From assembly GCA_017473015.1 (NCBI GenBank), contig JAFUNP010000016.1, positions 44,359 through 108,358 of the forward strand: a stretch of 64,000 bases of DNA, written 5' to 3'. Positions 17,201 to 24,961 of the stretch are shown here, one piece after another (the first letter of the stretch is position 1; each line of letters begins with the position of its first letter). Under the pieces are notes generated by a model. It had not been told where the DNA came from and ran no database searches. It was given only the letters and a program-made list of their open reading frames with translations. The stretch is from Oscillospiraceae bacterium (GTDB lineage: Bacteria; Bacillota; Clostridia; Oscillospirales; Ruminococcaceae). The position numbers were made by a program, and so were the translations under genes.

Positions 17201-20200
17201 ATGCTGCACTGCATGAGGCTGTACATAGCTTAATCAAAAAAAATGATGTACGAGTTTCTGCTTATGTCAATACTGTCAACAACAGTTTTGACAAAGAAAG
17301 CCGTCCAGGGATAGAAATGATAAGTATGCTTAAGGCGGCGGAATATACAGAAGATGAGTACGATGAAGAAATAGCTGCTTATTTCAGCGGCTGGATATTT
17401 AGTACTCACTATGGAAATAACAGTAATTTTTGCAGTAATCTGATTAAAAAATATTCTCCTGCTTTTAAAGATTTTGATGCTGTATTGAAAACTCATAATG
17501 AGATGACACACCTGTTGCTGCCGGATGAAGATATAAGAGATATCCGTTTCAGTATGAGTGAGCCGGTAGAAGAGACAAAGAACCTGATAGCTGTGCATAA
17601 CCTGACAGATGAAAAGGTTAAGAAAGTGCTGGAGCTGGGTGGTATGGCCAGTCCGTCTATTGCAGTGGTAAAGCGGGGTACAGAACATTCCAATTTTGGC
17701 AGCATATCTTTCCTGTTTAACAAGGATACTATTGACCCGCAGAGAGATAGGAGAAACAAGGTGTATTCTGCAGATGCCTATACTCCAACAGCTCCACTGG
17801 TAGAACGCGAAGTAAATTATGAAAAACGGAGAATGTTCAACAATTATATTGCTGACATGTCCAGCAAGATATTTGACGGTGCGTTTCAGACATATAGTAT
17901 TCTGGGCAGATATGGTGTAGAACGGACAACACAAATGTCTGAAGAAGAAATAGCTGATAAGCTGGCCGGAGTACCTGAGGTGAAAGCTGCATATATTGCA
18001 GACAAAAATATTGATGTGAAGCCGGTTTATAAGGCGAGAGAATTTGACCGATTTGGCAATGATGCGCTGGCCGCATATATCGAAAAGGTAGGCGAGCAGA
18101 AACTGGCAAGTCTGATTGTGGGTTTTGAAACATCAGAGGGCGTTGAGATTTCAGCAGATGATATGCAGCAGCTGAAAGATGTGATGGCTGCATACTGGGG
18201 CAGAAATGACCATTTTGGCAAGAGTGCATTGTTCCGGAAGAGAGCAGATAAAATAACACCGGCAAGAGCTGAACAGTTTATACGAAATGCCTGGGACTAC
18301 TATGAAAACTATGGTGCAGATAACAGTGTGTTTGATAAAAATGCTACAGAAATTGCCATGAGCCAGGCGGTGGACAGAACTGATGTGAAGCGGTGGATAC
18401 TGCCTAAGCTGGACGGTGTTCTGGGGAAAGCAGGTATTTATAATGGCAAAGACAGATTTGATAAGTATGGCAGAGACAGAACATTTAACCAGTTGCATGA
18501 TGAATACACGCTGGAAAACCTGGTAAAAGCACTGAATAAACAGAAAGCTGTAGGTGAAGGCGTAGATTATCTAACACCGCAGACACTGCAGGCTGTAACA
18601 ACAAAAGAGTTTGACAGTGTGGAAAGTGTCAAAAAGCGGTCAAAAGCGCTGAAAAAAGTGGATGGTGAAGAGCTGAAGGTAGAAAGTGAGCGGCTGGGTG
18701 AACAGATAGACAGTGTGGTAACTGCGATATGTGAGATAAACAATAACGATAATTACTATTTCAGCAGTGCGGTGGAGGAAGCAATTATAAAGGCTGCCAA
18801 GACAAGCAGAACAGTAAACGCTATCCGGAAGGTATTCAAAGGCGAGGACATCCATATCACAAATAAAGAAATACGGATGATTAAAGACCTGTATAAACGG
18901 GCTGAAAAATTCCCGACATATTACTTTGAAGCAAAACCACAGAGGGCTGTGGGATTTGATGAAGTGGCGGCAGCGGTGGTACCGGATGATATGGATGCGG
19001 ACATCAGAGCACAGCTGGAAGCGCAGGGTGTGCCGGTTATCGAATACAAAGCGGGGGATGAAGCAGACAGGCTGGAAAAAGTAAACAGTGTGGAGGACAT
19101 CCGTTTCAGCAAAAGTGAAACATTTGCTGATGACCTGAAAAAATGGCAGGCAGATGGAAGTAAGGATAAGACTGTATTTATACTGGGAGAAACCGGTGAT
19201 GTTTTGCAGGGGCTTGGTGCTATGGAACAAAGCATCTATATGAATGGTGATAAAATCAACACTATTCTGAAAGAACATCCGGAAATGACCATTGATATTA
19301 TTTCAAAAATCCCGGATATACTGGATGAGCCTATTCTGATATTGAAAAGCAGAGCGGTAGAAAGCAAAAAAATAAACACCAGAGTAGTGATTTACTCTGA
19401 TGTTAAGGCTGAAAATGGTTTGCCAGTATTGGCTGTATTGGATTTAAAACCGGTGGAAAATGGACTCTATGTTGATGATATGCAAAAAGTAAACAGTGCA
19501 TATACCAAAGAATACAACCCTGAACAGTTTTTACGTAATAGTGATGTTTTGTACATTCACGACAATAAAAAAAGAACTGGCAGGTTGTTTCAATGTCTGG
19601 GCTTCTATAATGCCCAGCTTATGGCCCTTACCGGTTCTATAGGTAGCATATCATACCGTGGCAACAAAGTCAACATTAAAGGGGTGCCGTTTAATAATAT
19701 TATAGGCGACATCGATACTCGTTTCAGCAAAAGCTGGGAAGAGGACAGCGGTTATACTGTTTCTGACCAGGCTGTGAAAGAACTGAGCAAAAAGCTGATA
19801 GGTGAATACTCTGCAAATATGAAAGTGACTGAACTGGCGGACAAGCTGGCGGTGGCGCTGGACTATATGCAGGAGGGGTTCGGCAATCCGGATTTCAACT
19901 TTGACACAGCTGTGAATAAAATACGCAGTGTGGCAAGGGAAATGGTGGAAAGTGCCTCTGTGGTAAGCACTGAGTACGGTGGAGAATACCTGGAAGTACG
20001 AGATGTTATAAGAGGCACAAAATTTTATCTGGATGACAAGTATAAGGCTGACCTGACAAGTGTTGGGAATTACGGAGAGTTCCATAAAAAATATTTCGGT
20101 AAATTGCCACTGAGTAAAAAAGGCGAACACGTGGACAAGGTGTATCTGGAACTGAATGAAATGTATCCGGGGTTGTTTACTGATGATATTACTCATCCAG

Positions 20201-23200
20201 CGCAGCAGTTGGAAAAGATAGCTGAGGTATATGACAAGGTAAACGTGGTGGTAAACCCATATGAAGGCTATGAGGAAGATGTGGCCGAGACAATAACCTG
20301 GCAGATATACGATGCATACTTTGATATGCCATCCACACAGGGCGAAACAGAGCTTAAGCAGATGCAGACAAAGCTAAGGGTGAACAGAAACAAGCTGAAG
20401 CTGTCCAATGCGAAAATTGCAAGTCTGAAAGCCGAAAAGAGAAAGCTGAACAGAGAGCTGCTATATAAGAGCCAGATGGCTGATTACTTTGAAGGTCAGC
20501 TGATTAACGAAGTAAAGAGCAACAAGCTGGTAAATGAAATACTGGACATTGCCACGCAGTTTAAGACCTGGTACAAAGGCGGCAGGGATGTGAGCTACCT
20601 GAAGCATCCAGTATTGGATGAATATATCAAGGAGCTGGGCAAAATCAAATGGCGCAGTGACATCCGCAAAGCAAGCGCCAGGAAGATAATGACTGTAGTA
20701 AGTAAATTCTACACAAAGGATGTGCTGGGAGATTACTATGAAAAGGTAGTAGGTGACCGGATAAGCTACGTGGCGGGTAACATGACCACAGACAGCGGTG
20801 AGTACAATGAAAATCCACTGGACCTGCGGGAACTGGAAGCACTGAACAGTGTAATGAAGGCGGTAAAAAAACTGTATTGGGAATTTGATACGGTAAGGAT
20901 TGACGGCCGCAGACAGAACACCAGAGAGCTGGCCAAAAAGGAATACGCTATTCTGGATAAATATGGCCGCAGTGATGTGAAAACGAAGTTTTTCAATTAC
21001 CTGACAAACAAGGTGCTGACAGACGGGCTGTTCAATGTGGTGGAATCGAGGGTGGTATACCGGGCGCTGGAAGGTTTCCATGAAGATGGTGTGCTGACAA
21101 AGCTGCATGATGATATGACAGCCGGTGTGACCAAAGCCAACAAGCTGCGAATCGATATGCTGAAAGCCAGAGATGAATTCCTGAAAGACCATAAGGATTA
21201 CCGCAAGAGGCTGGAAAAGGAAAAGATAACATTCCTGGGTAAAGAAATGTCAGTTGGCCAGGCGATTACAATGTACCTGACAATGCACCGTGAAGAGGCA
21301 CAGGCCACACTGACAAGTACAAAGGTGGGCAGCGGTCTGCATATCAGGGATAAAAAGGGTAATGTATCTGAAATACAGGCACTGACTGATGTGCAGCGGG
21401 CAATAAAAGAATTGGGAAAGCGGTTGAAAAAGGAAGATAAAGAGTTTGCAAGAATTGCAAGAAAGATATTCAATGAAAATGCCAGAGATGTGAAGATGGC
21501 AGCGGACATGGATATTCTGGGATTTACAAATGTAAGCCAAAGCAAAAACTATATTCCTATCAAACGTGCCGGTGACCAGATTGCAGTGGCGTTTTCAGAC
21601 GTGCGCCGGATGGTGCGGGACGTGGCCAGCGTTTATAATTTAAGCTTTAACAAGGCAACAGTAAAGCACAGTGAAAAGGGTATTGAAATTTTTGATATCA
21701 ATGACCTGCTGGATAACCACTGCGGCAAGGTGGCAATGTATGCCGGACTGACAAAGCCTCTGCAGAACTTTGACAGGGTGCTGAATGCCAACATAACAAT
21801 TGACAGTGACGGCACCAAATATGGTGAGCAGAACCTGCGCGAAAAGCTGAACAAAATCTGGAAACCTGTACAGAAGGGTACAAACAGTGTGGGCGGTTTC
21901 CACAATTTCCATTCCACATTGATGCAGGATGTACAGAGCAGAGGCCGAGGTGATTCGTCTCCTGTGGTAAACAAGGTAAAGAGTCACTTTGCATCAGCTG
22001 CGCTGGGCGCAAACTTGAAGGAAATAATCTCACAGCCTACCGGCTATCTGATGGCATATCAGTATCTGTCCGGTGAAGCAATGACTAGGGGTGCGGCTAT
22101 GGCCAACGATTACGACAGCATGACGGAGTATTCAGACTATGCTGTGGTAAGGGATTACGACAAAGGTTATCTGTTGAGTGAGAGTCTGATGGACAAGGTG
22201 GATGGCTTTGCAAAAAGATTCGGCGAACAACTGGACTGGGCGGATAAGTTTACAATGGGTAAATTGTGGAATGCCTGCAGAGTAGAGGTGGAACTGACAC
22301 AGGGTGCGAAGGTAGGCACAGAGGAAAACTATAAAGCTGCAGCTGAACTGCTGGAAAAGGTTGCCCGACTGACACAGCCGAACTATGATGCCAGTGAAAA
22401 GTCTGCATTGCAGAGGAACAGAAACGAGGTTATAAGTTCGTTTGCGATGTTCAGCTCTGTACAGACAAAGCAGCTGTCCAGACTTGCAGAGAGTCTGACC
22501 AAGTATTATATGTACAAGGACCGCGCAGCCAAAGAGCCGACAGATGCTCATATCAAAGCAGTGGAAGCTGCGAAAAAAGAGGTGGCCAGATGCAATGCCG
22601 GTGTGCTGATGATGAATGCAGGATATGTGCTGATATGCACTCTGGTTAAAGCAGCACTACCGAAAAAGGAAGAAGAAAAGATAACAGGTGCAAAAGACCT
22701 GACAAAGAAGATGGCATCCGGATTACTGGAATCCTATGTGGGCATTATCCCTCTGGCTGATGATGTAGCCAATATGCTTATTGACGGTTACGATGCAGGG
22801 CACTTCTTCTATTCAAGTATCAATGATATGGCAAGTGCGCTGAGAGGTATGAAAAACTTTGAAAAAGACCCGGCCAAGGCACTGTACAATCTGGCTGTTG
22901 CTACAGGCCAGCTGACAGGTGTGCCGACAAGAAACATTTCCAATGCACTGAAAGGTATGATAAACGGAGGTGCATCTTTCATGGATACCAAAGTGGAATA
23001 CGAAGGCACCAAGCTGATTTTCAAGGTGTTCGGCGGTGAGAAGAAAGCATCTTATATCAGTCTGCTGTATCAGGCACTGTACGACGGTGATAAGGAAACA
23101 GCGAAATACATCATAGATGATATGGTGAAGAGAGGCTACACTAAGACTGAAATCACACAGAGTCTGAAAAAGCTGTTTGCAGAAAATGCTGTGGTATACT

Positions 23201-23499
23201 GGCAGGAGGATGATAAAGAAAACCTGCAGAAAGTAATGACAGCACTGAACCTGGCCGGACTGACTGAAAAGAGCATAAGCAGCCAGATAAAAACACGGCA
23301 GAAGAATATAATCAAAACTGACCGTGCAATCAGAAAGATTGCGAAAAAATTGAGCGAGTACAGGAACAGCGATTCTGAATATAAGCAGCGGCACCGTGCC
23401 GAGCTGCAGGAAGAACTGGATAAACTGCTGGCAGAGTATCTGGCTAAAGGCTACAGCAAAGCTGTGGTGGAAGCAGCTATTGAAGGCCGGATGGAATAA
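14215..23499 (+). CDS. Giant multidomain virion protein (3094 residues)
   Basis: One unbroken frame. Residues 1-400 are helical with Gly/Ala-rich stretches (AVAFAGGALSGGVLGGMG, about 365) that could enter membranes. A zincin-like site HELTH lies at 721-725 with a later Glu-rich DDMLEEVVADFLG; a second, HEAVH, is at 1000-1004 with DEEIAAYFSG after it. About 1123-1620 starts NLIAVHNLTDEKVKKVLELG, a module common in large phage proteins. About 1635-1830 resembles the MuF C-terminal domain (KEHPEMTIDIISKIPDILDE). The last 1250 residues are helical, with one hydrophobic helix near 2800. RFS(K/M)S occurs at 905, 1111, 1630 and 1836, at module borders. As last late gene it is probably packaged and ejected with DNA. 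Start ATG after aaaaggaga. Confidence 0.8.
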   Translation: MATTFEQKKKQENLARIEQLKKNHRDRLAKTTPAQAVVNNAKRQTQQKTDKLYVPATVSKQENKKRDRLNYIVNPNYRQTANMGINNPYKQLDYMTDEERNTVTQFVAGKDYNGAEKYLDSIESLLNSRVAEAEAGKMKEFAKEHNALGLAAATMAGLYKPMGYIEGLGQTLANRVTGEDTPIDYNSPAFAGSRLSEAAAEGITEGKSGLEQFLWNAALSMGNQLITMPLGGGATTFMGLQGAADALYDYSRKGVGNARALAGATGMGVISKEIEDKFPNSRLFGMGDDASQLLTEGTLKHIFKAAYGEGREEIAENIISNVWDSALMGEKSDFSTLKNQLMEQGLSEEEAAKQALFQIYAVNSAVAFAGGALSGGVLGGMGSGANYYRASRLGQQYNDADTVNALMEAAEDTRGDSVAFMLAQKNRAKLESKGSLSNADVYRQVAANEMEFGREEAEQQRLNISRLYNQATGTDGDSMVINSLQKVFSGGRLTNNEAEAIINDEFARQMFTGETGIAIPENATMSEKRRAVKSRAVQIARGNAQPVTFDAPAQQTAEERSTTEAVESVKRYGESGQKAFMNAVKDMTGERLTAAAQDFENYYIAGTADLGMNAVVNRGGLDRASAYAAYQSGVNDRRFSRKAYDSKTMARNKTPGYDYKGSVNIDSRTAANLDKVGKRFGVKITVADSLGKGVNGRYNPNKGEFVLSADSEKSLDFIAVHELTHRLRQTSPKEFYDMGKKVLGYMQENNLLTGEVARQAKLYGLQEGSIKYDDMLEEVVADFLGSEYDLQSIVDIMTDQPKGFVQHMIDFISDIINTLKKAVGMEVQTNRLEEIRTALQGTLRAGIAKNSENSYNEGSKTKETGYEATDRKRNAGTVEGISDAGQGKHNIRTAGSEQKEQGLERFSKSGERGFERRKEINNTEYIYKPALREETNINSRVARRWLKKIGIESDFYIGEAIGKDSKETSISKDDDAGTTVEGFVLIGANLSTKGKNAALHEAVHSLIKKNDVRVSAYVNTVNNSFDKESRPGIEMISMLKAAEYTEDEYDEEIAAYFSGWIFSTHYGNNSNFCSNLIKKYSPAFKDFDAVLKTHNEMTHLLLPDEDIRDIRFSMSEPVEETKNLIAVHNLTDEKVKKVLELGGMASPSIAVVKRGTEHSNFGSISFLFNKDTIDPQRDRRNKVYSADAYTPTAPLVEREVNYEKRRMFNNYIADMSSKIFDGAFQTYSILGRYGVERTTQMSEEEIADKLAGVPEVKAAYIADKNIDVKPVYKAREFDRFGNDALAAYIEKVGEQKLASLIVGFETSEGVEISADDMQQLKDVMAAYWGRNDHFGKSALFRKRADKITPARAEQFIRNAWDYYENYGADNSVFDKNATEIAMSQAVDRTDVKRWILPKLDGVLGKAGIYNGKDRFDKYGRDRTFNQLHDEYTLENLVKALNKQKAVGEGVDYLTPQTLQAVTTKEFDSVESVKKRSKALKKVDGEELKVESERLGEQIDSVVTAICEINNNDNYYFSSAVEEAIIKAAKTSRTVNAIRKVFKGEDIHITNKEIRMIKDLYKRAEKFPTYYFEAKPQRAVGFDEVAAAVVPDDMDADIRAQLEAQGVPVIEYKAGDEADRLEKVNSVEDIRFSKSETFADDLKKWQADGSKDKTVFILGETGDVLQGLGAMEQSIYMNGDKINTILKEHPEMTIDIISKIPDILDEPILILKSRAVESKKINTRVVIYSDVKAENGLPVLAVLDLKPVENGLYVDDMQKVNSAYTKEYNPEQFLRNSDVLYIHDNKKRTGRLFQCLGFYNAQLMALTGSIGSISYRGNKVNIKGVPFNNIIGDIDTRFSKSWEEDSGYTVSDQAVKELSKKLIGEYSANMKVTELADKLAVALDYMQEGFGNPDFNFDTAVNKIRSVAREMVESASVVSTEYGGEYLEVRDVIRGTKFYLDDKYKADLTSVGNYGEFHKKYFGKLPLSKKGEHVDKVYLELNEMYPGLFTDDITHPAQQLEKIAEVYDKVNVVVNPYEGYEEDVAETITWQIYDAYFDMPSTQGETELKQMQTKLRVNRNKLKLSNAKIASLKAEKRKLNRELLYKSQMADYFEGQLINEVKSNKLVNEILDIATQFKTWYKGGRDVSYLKHPVLDEYIKELGKIKWRSDIRKASARKIMTVVSKFYTKDVLGDYYEKVVGDRISYVAGNMTTDSGEYNENPLDLRELEALNSVMKAVKKLYWEFDTVRIDGRRQNTRELAKKEYAILDKYGRSDVKTKFFNYLTNKVLTDGLFNVVESRVVYRALEGFHEDGVLTKLHDDMTAGVTKANKLRIDMLKARDEFLKDHKDYRKRLEKEKITFLGKEMSVGQAITMYLTMHREEAQATLTSTKVGSGLHIRDKKGNVSEIQALTDVQRAIKELGKRLKKEDKEFARIARKIFNENARDVKMAADMDILGFTNVSQSKNYIPIKRAGDQIAVAFSDVRRMVRDVASVYNLSFNKATVKHSEKGIEIFDINDLLDNHCGKVAMYAGLTKPLQNFDRVLNANITIDSDGTKYGEQNLREKLNKIWKPVQKGTNSVGGFHNFHSTLMQDVQSRGRGDSSPVVNKVKSHFASAALGANLKEIISQPTGYLMAYQYLSGEAMTRGAAMANDYDSMTEYSDYAVVRDYDKGYLLSESLMDKVDGFAKRFGEQLDWADKFTMGKLWNACRVEVELTQGAKVGTEENYKAAAELLEKVARLTQPNYDASEKSALQRNRNEVISSFAMFSSVQTKQLSRLAESLTKYYMYKDRAAKEPTDAHIKAVEAAKKEVARCNAGVLMMNAGYVLICTLVKAALPKKEEEKITGAKDLTKKMASGLLESYVGIIPLADDVANMLIDGYDAGHFFYSSINDMASALRGMKNFEKDPAKALYNLAVATGQLTGVPTRNISNALKGMINGGASFMDTKVEYEGTKLIFKVFGGEKKASYISLLYQALYDGDKETAKYIIDDMVKRGYTKTEITQSLKKLFAENAVVYWQEDDKENLQKVMTALNLAGLTEKSISSQIKTRQKNIIKTDRAIRKIAKKLSEYRNSDSEYKQRHRAELQEELDKLLAEYLAKGYSKAVVEAAIEGRME
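16811..16975 (+). CDS. Embedded 54-residue gene inside the giant gene, different frame
   Basis: ATG 16811 is preceded by aaaggaga at 16797-16804, an excellent ribosome binding site with six-base spacing. The frame (shifted by one relative to the giant gene) encodes a well-formed helical protein, MKQLTEKEMQERLKEFPMLD then ESIIFAQLVANKKNKDW and ALKEEKK before TAA. Codons are phage-like (CAG, CTG, GAA). The giant gene reads the same bases as a low-complexity linker with CAA and GGA codons it otherwise uses less. I infer that the small gene is the older frame and the giant frame was written over it, perhaps by fusion of two ancestral genes. Function unknown. Confidence 0.55.
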   Translation: MKQLTEKEMQERLKEFPMLDKESIIFAQLVANKKNKDWRDLAKAANEALKEEKK

Positions 23500-23504
23500 A
23501 AATA

Positions 23505-23538
23505 ACGCCTGGCGGGAGAGATCCTGCCGGGCGTTTTT
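23505..23538 (+). terminator. Terminator of the phage late operon
   Basis: A 12-bp stem with G-U pairs, CGCCTGGCGGGA / TCCTGCCGGGCG around GAGA, followed by TTTTT. It lies six bases after the giant gene and ends the late transcript. Confidence 0.85.
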
Positions 23539-23679
23539 CTGTACACGAATCGTGCACGAACAATCTATTTTTTGTCTGCCAATATATATATTAATGTATC
23601 ATATTATACCAAATAATAGGCAAAAACACATATAAAAACAAAGTTGTGCAATATACAACGAAACGGGTCACTCAGACCA
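23539..23679. other. Non-coding stretch at the phage/host border
   Basis: No convincing gene. It holds a small dyad CACGA-a-TCGTG near 23546 and GTTGT...ACAAC at 23643-23659, and is AT-rich in the middle. If this is an integrated phage, its right attachment site should be in or beyond this stretch, but no integrase is visible in the window and I cannot identify an att core here. Confidence 0.4.
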
Positions 23680-23711
23680 ACAGCCTGTCGGTTTTCCGGC
23701 AGGCTGTTTTT
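23680..23711 (+). terminator. Second plus-strand terminator
   Basis: ACAGCCTGTCGG-tttt-CCGGCAGGCTGT with one G-U pair, followed by TTTTT. No gene ends directly before it, so it is a backup for the phage operon or belongs to a lost gene. Confidence 0.8.
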
Positions 23712-23750
23712 GTGTGAAAATTTTAGGGCAGGGAACAGGCTTATAAAATA

Positions 23751-23776
23751 AAAGCTGTACATTGTTGTACAGCTTT
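23751..23776 (-). terminator. Terminator of the minus-strand membrane protein gene
   Basis: Perfect 10-bp stem AAAGCTGTAC / GTACAGCTTT around six bases, followed on the minus strand by TTTTATTTTA. It overlaps the stop codon of the gene. Confidence 0.8.
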
Positions 23777-24170
23777 ATAGTTTGATTCTGATTGTTGATA
23801 CAGCAGTGCAAATAAGTCCGAGAGTGAAAACAATTGAGTCAATCCATATACCTTTTCCTGCAAGGTGCATAATAAAGGAAAACAGGGCATAGAACCCAGC
23901 AAACTTTATGAATTTTTTCAAGTGAGCCACAGTGTATGCATCGCGGCGTTCTCTGCCGGCTTCAGCCGCTTCTTCGAAATCTACGCCATTATACCAATAA
24001 ATTCTATCATATTTATATATGATGTAAGCAAGAAAAGCCAGCATCATACTGGTATAATTCATTGTTATTCTGGTAAGAAGTCCTGCATTGGTTTTGATAA
24101 GCATAATAGGGAAGAAGCCTGCCATAAACAGTACAATCCATAAAATAAAACCTTTATAGCTTTTTTTCAT
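23775..24170 (-). CDS. Small integral membrane protein, unknown function
   Basis: 131 residues with four likely membrane helices: about 7-25, 34-50, 88-105 and 108-126. Between the second and third is a charged loop (FEEAAEAGRERRDAYTVAHL). A basic MKKSYK start suggests an N-in orientation. I know no family. Its base composition resembles the host and it has its own terminator. It lies between the phage late operon and the tRNA cluster, so it could be a phage-borne extra gene (moron) or the first host gene. Confidence 0.65.
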   Translation of the reverse strand: MKKSYKGFILWIVLFMAGFFPIMLIKTNAGLLTRITMNYTSMMLAFLAYIIYKYDRIYWYNGVDFEEAAEAGRERRDAYTVAHLKKFIKFAGFYALFSFIMHLAGKGIWIDSIVFTLGLICTAVSTIRIKL

Positions 24171-24285
24171 ATAATCACCTCATTGCTGATTGTATCATAT
24201 CATCAATGTTTGATATATATGTGAAAAGAAATAGTGTCGGAATTTTATATATAAAATATTTTTTTGTCTATAGCTTTGAATAAAT

Positions 24286-24325
24286 TAAAAAGGTCAGTTC
24301 CACAAAAGTGAAACTGACCTTTTTG
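24286..24325 (-). terminator. Terminator after the tRNA-Gln 3' copy
   Basis: AAAAGGTCAGTT / AACTGACCTTTT (24288-24299 with 24312-24323) followed on the minus strand by a T-rich stretch. It sits directly after the 24-bp copy of the tRNA-Gln 3' end, as a tRNA terminator would. Confidence 0.75.
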
Positions 24326-24344
24326 GTTGGACTAGCGGGATTCG
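24321..24344 (-). repeat. 24-bp copy of the tRNA-Gln 3' end
   Basis: Identical to 24572-24595, the 3' end of tRNA-Gln with its CCA and the first flanking bases. On the minus strand it reads CGAATCCCGCTAGTCCAACC then AAAA. Together with its own terminator it looks like the end of a second tRNA-Gln gene whose body has been lost or displaced by the structured repeat next to it. Such a copy is also what a tRNA-targeted integration would leave. Confidence 0.75.
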
Positions 24345-24530
24345 CCGTCTTTCTCACTGCGTTCGAAATACTGTCTGGCCATCGCTGCCGCTCTCCACTA
24401 CGCTCGCAGGACAAGCTCGCGTTTTTGCCTGCGGCAAAACCATTACTGCAGCTACGCTGCCCCATTTCAGCTAAAAACAGTGTGCCACACTGTTTTTTAT
24501 ACGCTGAAACCTTCTCAGGTTCGAATCCCG
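24336..24530. repeat. Structured repeat with tRNA T-arm inverted ends
   Basis: A 195-bp segment bounded by perfect 9-bp inverted ends CGGGATTCG (24336-24344) and CGAATCCCG (24522-24530), the T-arm sequence of a tRNA. Inside are palindromes TTTTGCC-tgc-GGCAAAA (24423-24439) and AAAACAGTG-tgcca-CACTGTTTT. No coding region is credible. I recall similar T-arm-bounded segments with an ACAGT...ACTGT palindrome in other gut Clostridia, which would make this a dispersed non-autonomous element, but I cannot check that here. Confidence 0.55.
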
Positions 24531-24532
24531 TT

Positions 24533-24573
24533 TAATAAAAATAACCATCACCGCAAAAGCGATAATGGTTATT
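24533..24573 (-). terminator. Terminator of tRNA-Gln
   Basis: AATAACCAT / ATGGTTATT (24540-24548 with 24565-24573) with a partly paired loop, followed on the minus strand by TTTTATT. It begins two bases after the encoded CCA of tRNA-Gln. Confidence 0.8.
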
Positions 24574-24574
24574 T

Positions 24575-24650
24575 TGGTTGGACTAGCGGGATTCGAACCT
24601 GCGGGATGACGGAGTCAAAGTCCGTTGCCTTACCACTTGGCGATAGTCCA
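24575..24650 (-). tRNA. tRNA-Gln (anticodon TTG)
   Basis: 76 bases on the minus strand with CCA encoded. Acceptor TGGACTA pairs with TAGTCCA. The anticodon arm is ACGGA-CTTTGAC-TCCGT, giving TTG. The T-arm contains GGTTCGAATCC. Last gene of the Arg-His-Gln series, with terminators on both sides. Confidence 0.95.
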
Positions 24651-24655
24651 TTATG

Positions 24656-24684
24656 AAAAAAAGCACCTTTTCAGGTGCTTTTTA
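24656..24684 (-). terminator. Terminator between tRNA-His and tRNA-Gln
   Basis: AAAAAGCACCT / AGGTGCTTTTT around four bases, with a T-run on the minus strand. It implies that part of the transcripts stop after tRNA-His, or that tRNA-Gln was once a separate unit. Confidence 0.75.
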
Positions 24685-24762
24685 TGGGGTGGAAGATGGG
24701 ATTCGAACCCACGGTCTCCAGTGCCACAAACTGGCGCTTTAACCAACTAAGCTACATCCACC
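24685..24762 (-). tRNA. tRNA-His (anticodon GTG)
   Basis: Anticodon arm CCAGT-TTGTGGC-ACTGG gives GTG. The usual extra G at -1 is opposite a C discriminator, and CCA is encoded. The acceptor stem has one T-T mismatch at the sixth pair, tolerable but worth noting. Confidence 0.93.
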
Positions 24763-24767
24763 ATACT

Positions 24768-24844
<77 letters not shown>

Positions 24845-24863
24845 TAATTTCGATTGCTTGATT

Positions 24864-24892
24864 ATAATACCACAGGTCGACATTAAAGTCAA
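24864..24892 (-). promoter_or_regulatory. Promoter of the tRNA series
   Basis: On the minus strand TTGACT (24892-24887), 17 bases, then TATTAT (24869-24864). Near-consensus housekeeping promoter ending 20 bases before tRNA-Arg. Confidence 0.8.
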
Positions 24893-24961
24893 GCATTTTT
24901 TGAAATAATTTTCAAAAATTATCCTATAATATGTGTATAACACAACGAAAAGGATTATATC

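Noticed and set aside
23396..23635. Plus-strand frame running over the giant gene end and its terminator
   Set aside because: It crosses a strong terminator and encodes no plausible protein.
24308..24535. Open frame within the T-arm-bounded repeat
   Set aside because: It translates structured, tRNA-derived sequence; no binding site; more likely non-coding.
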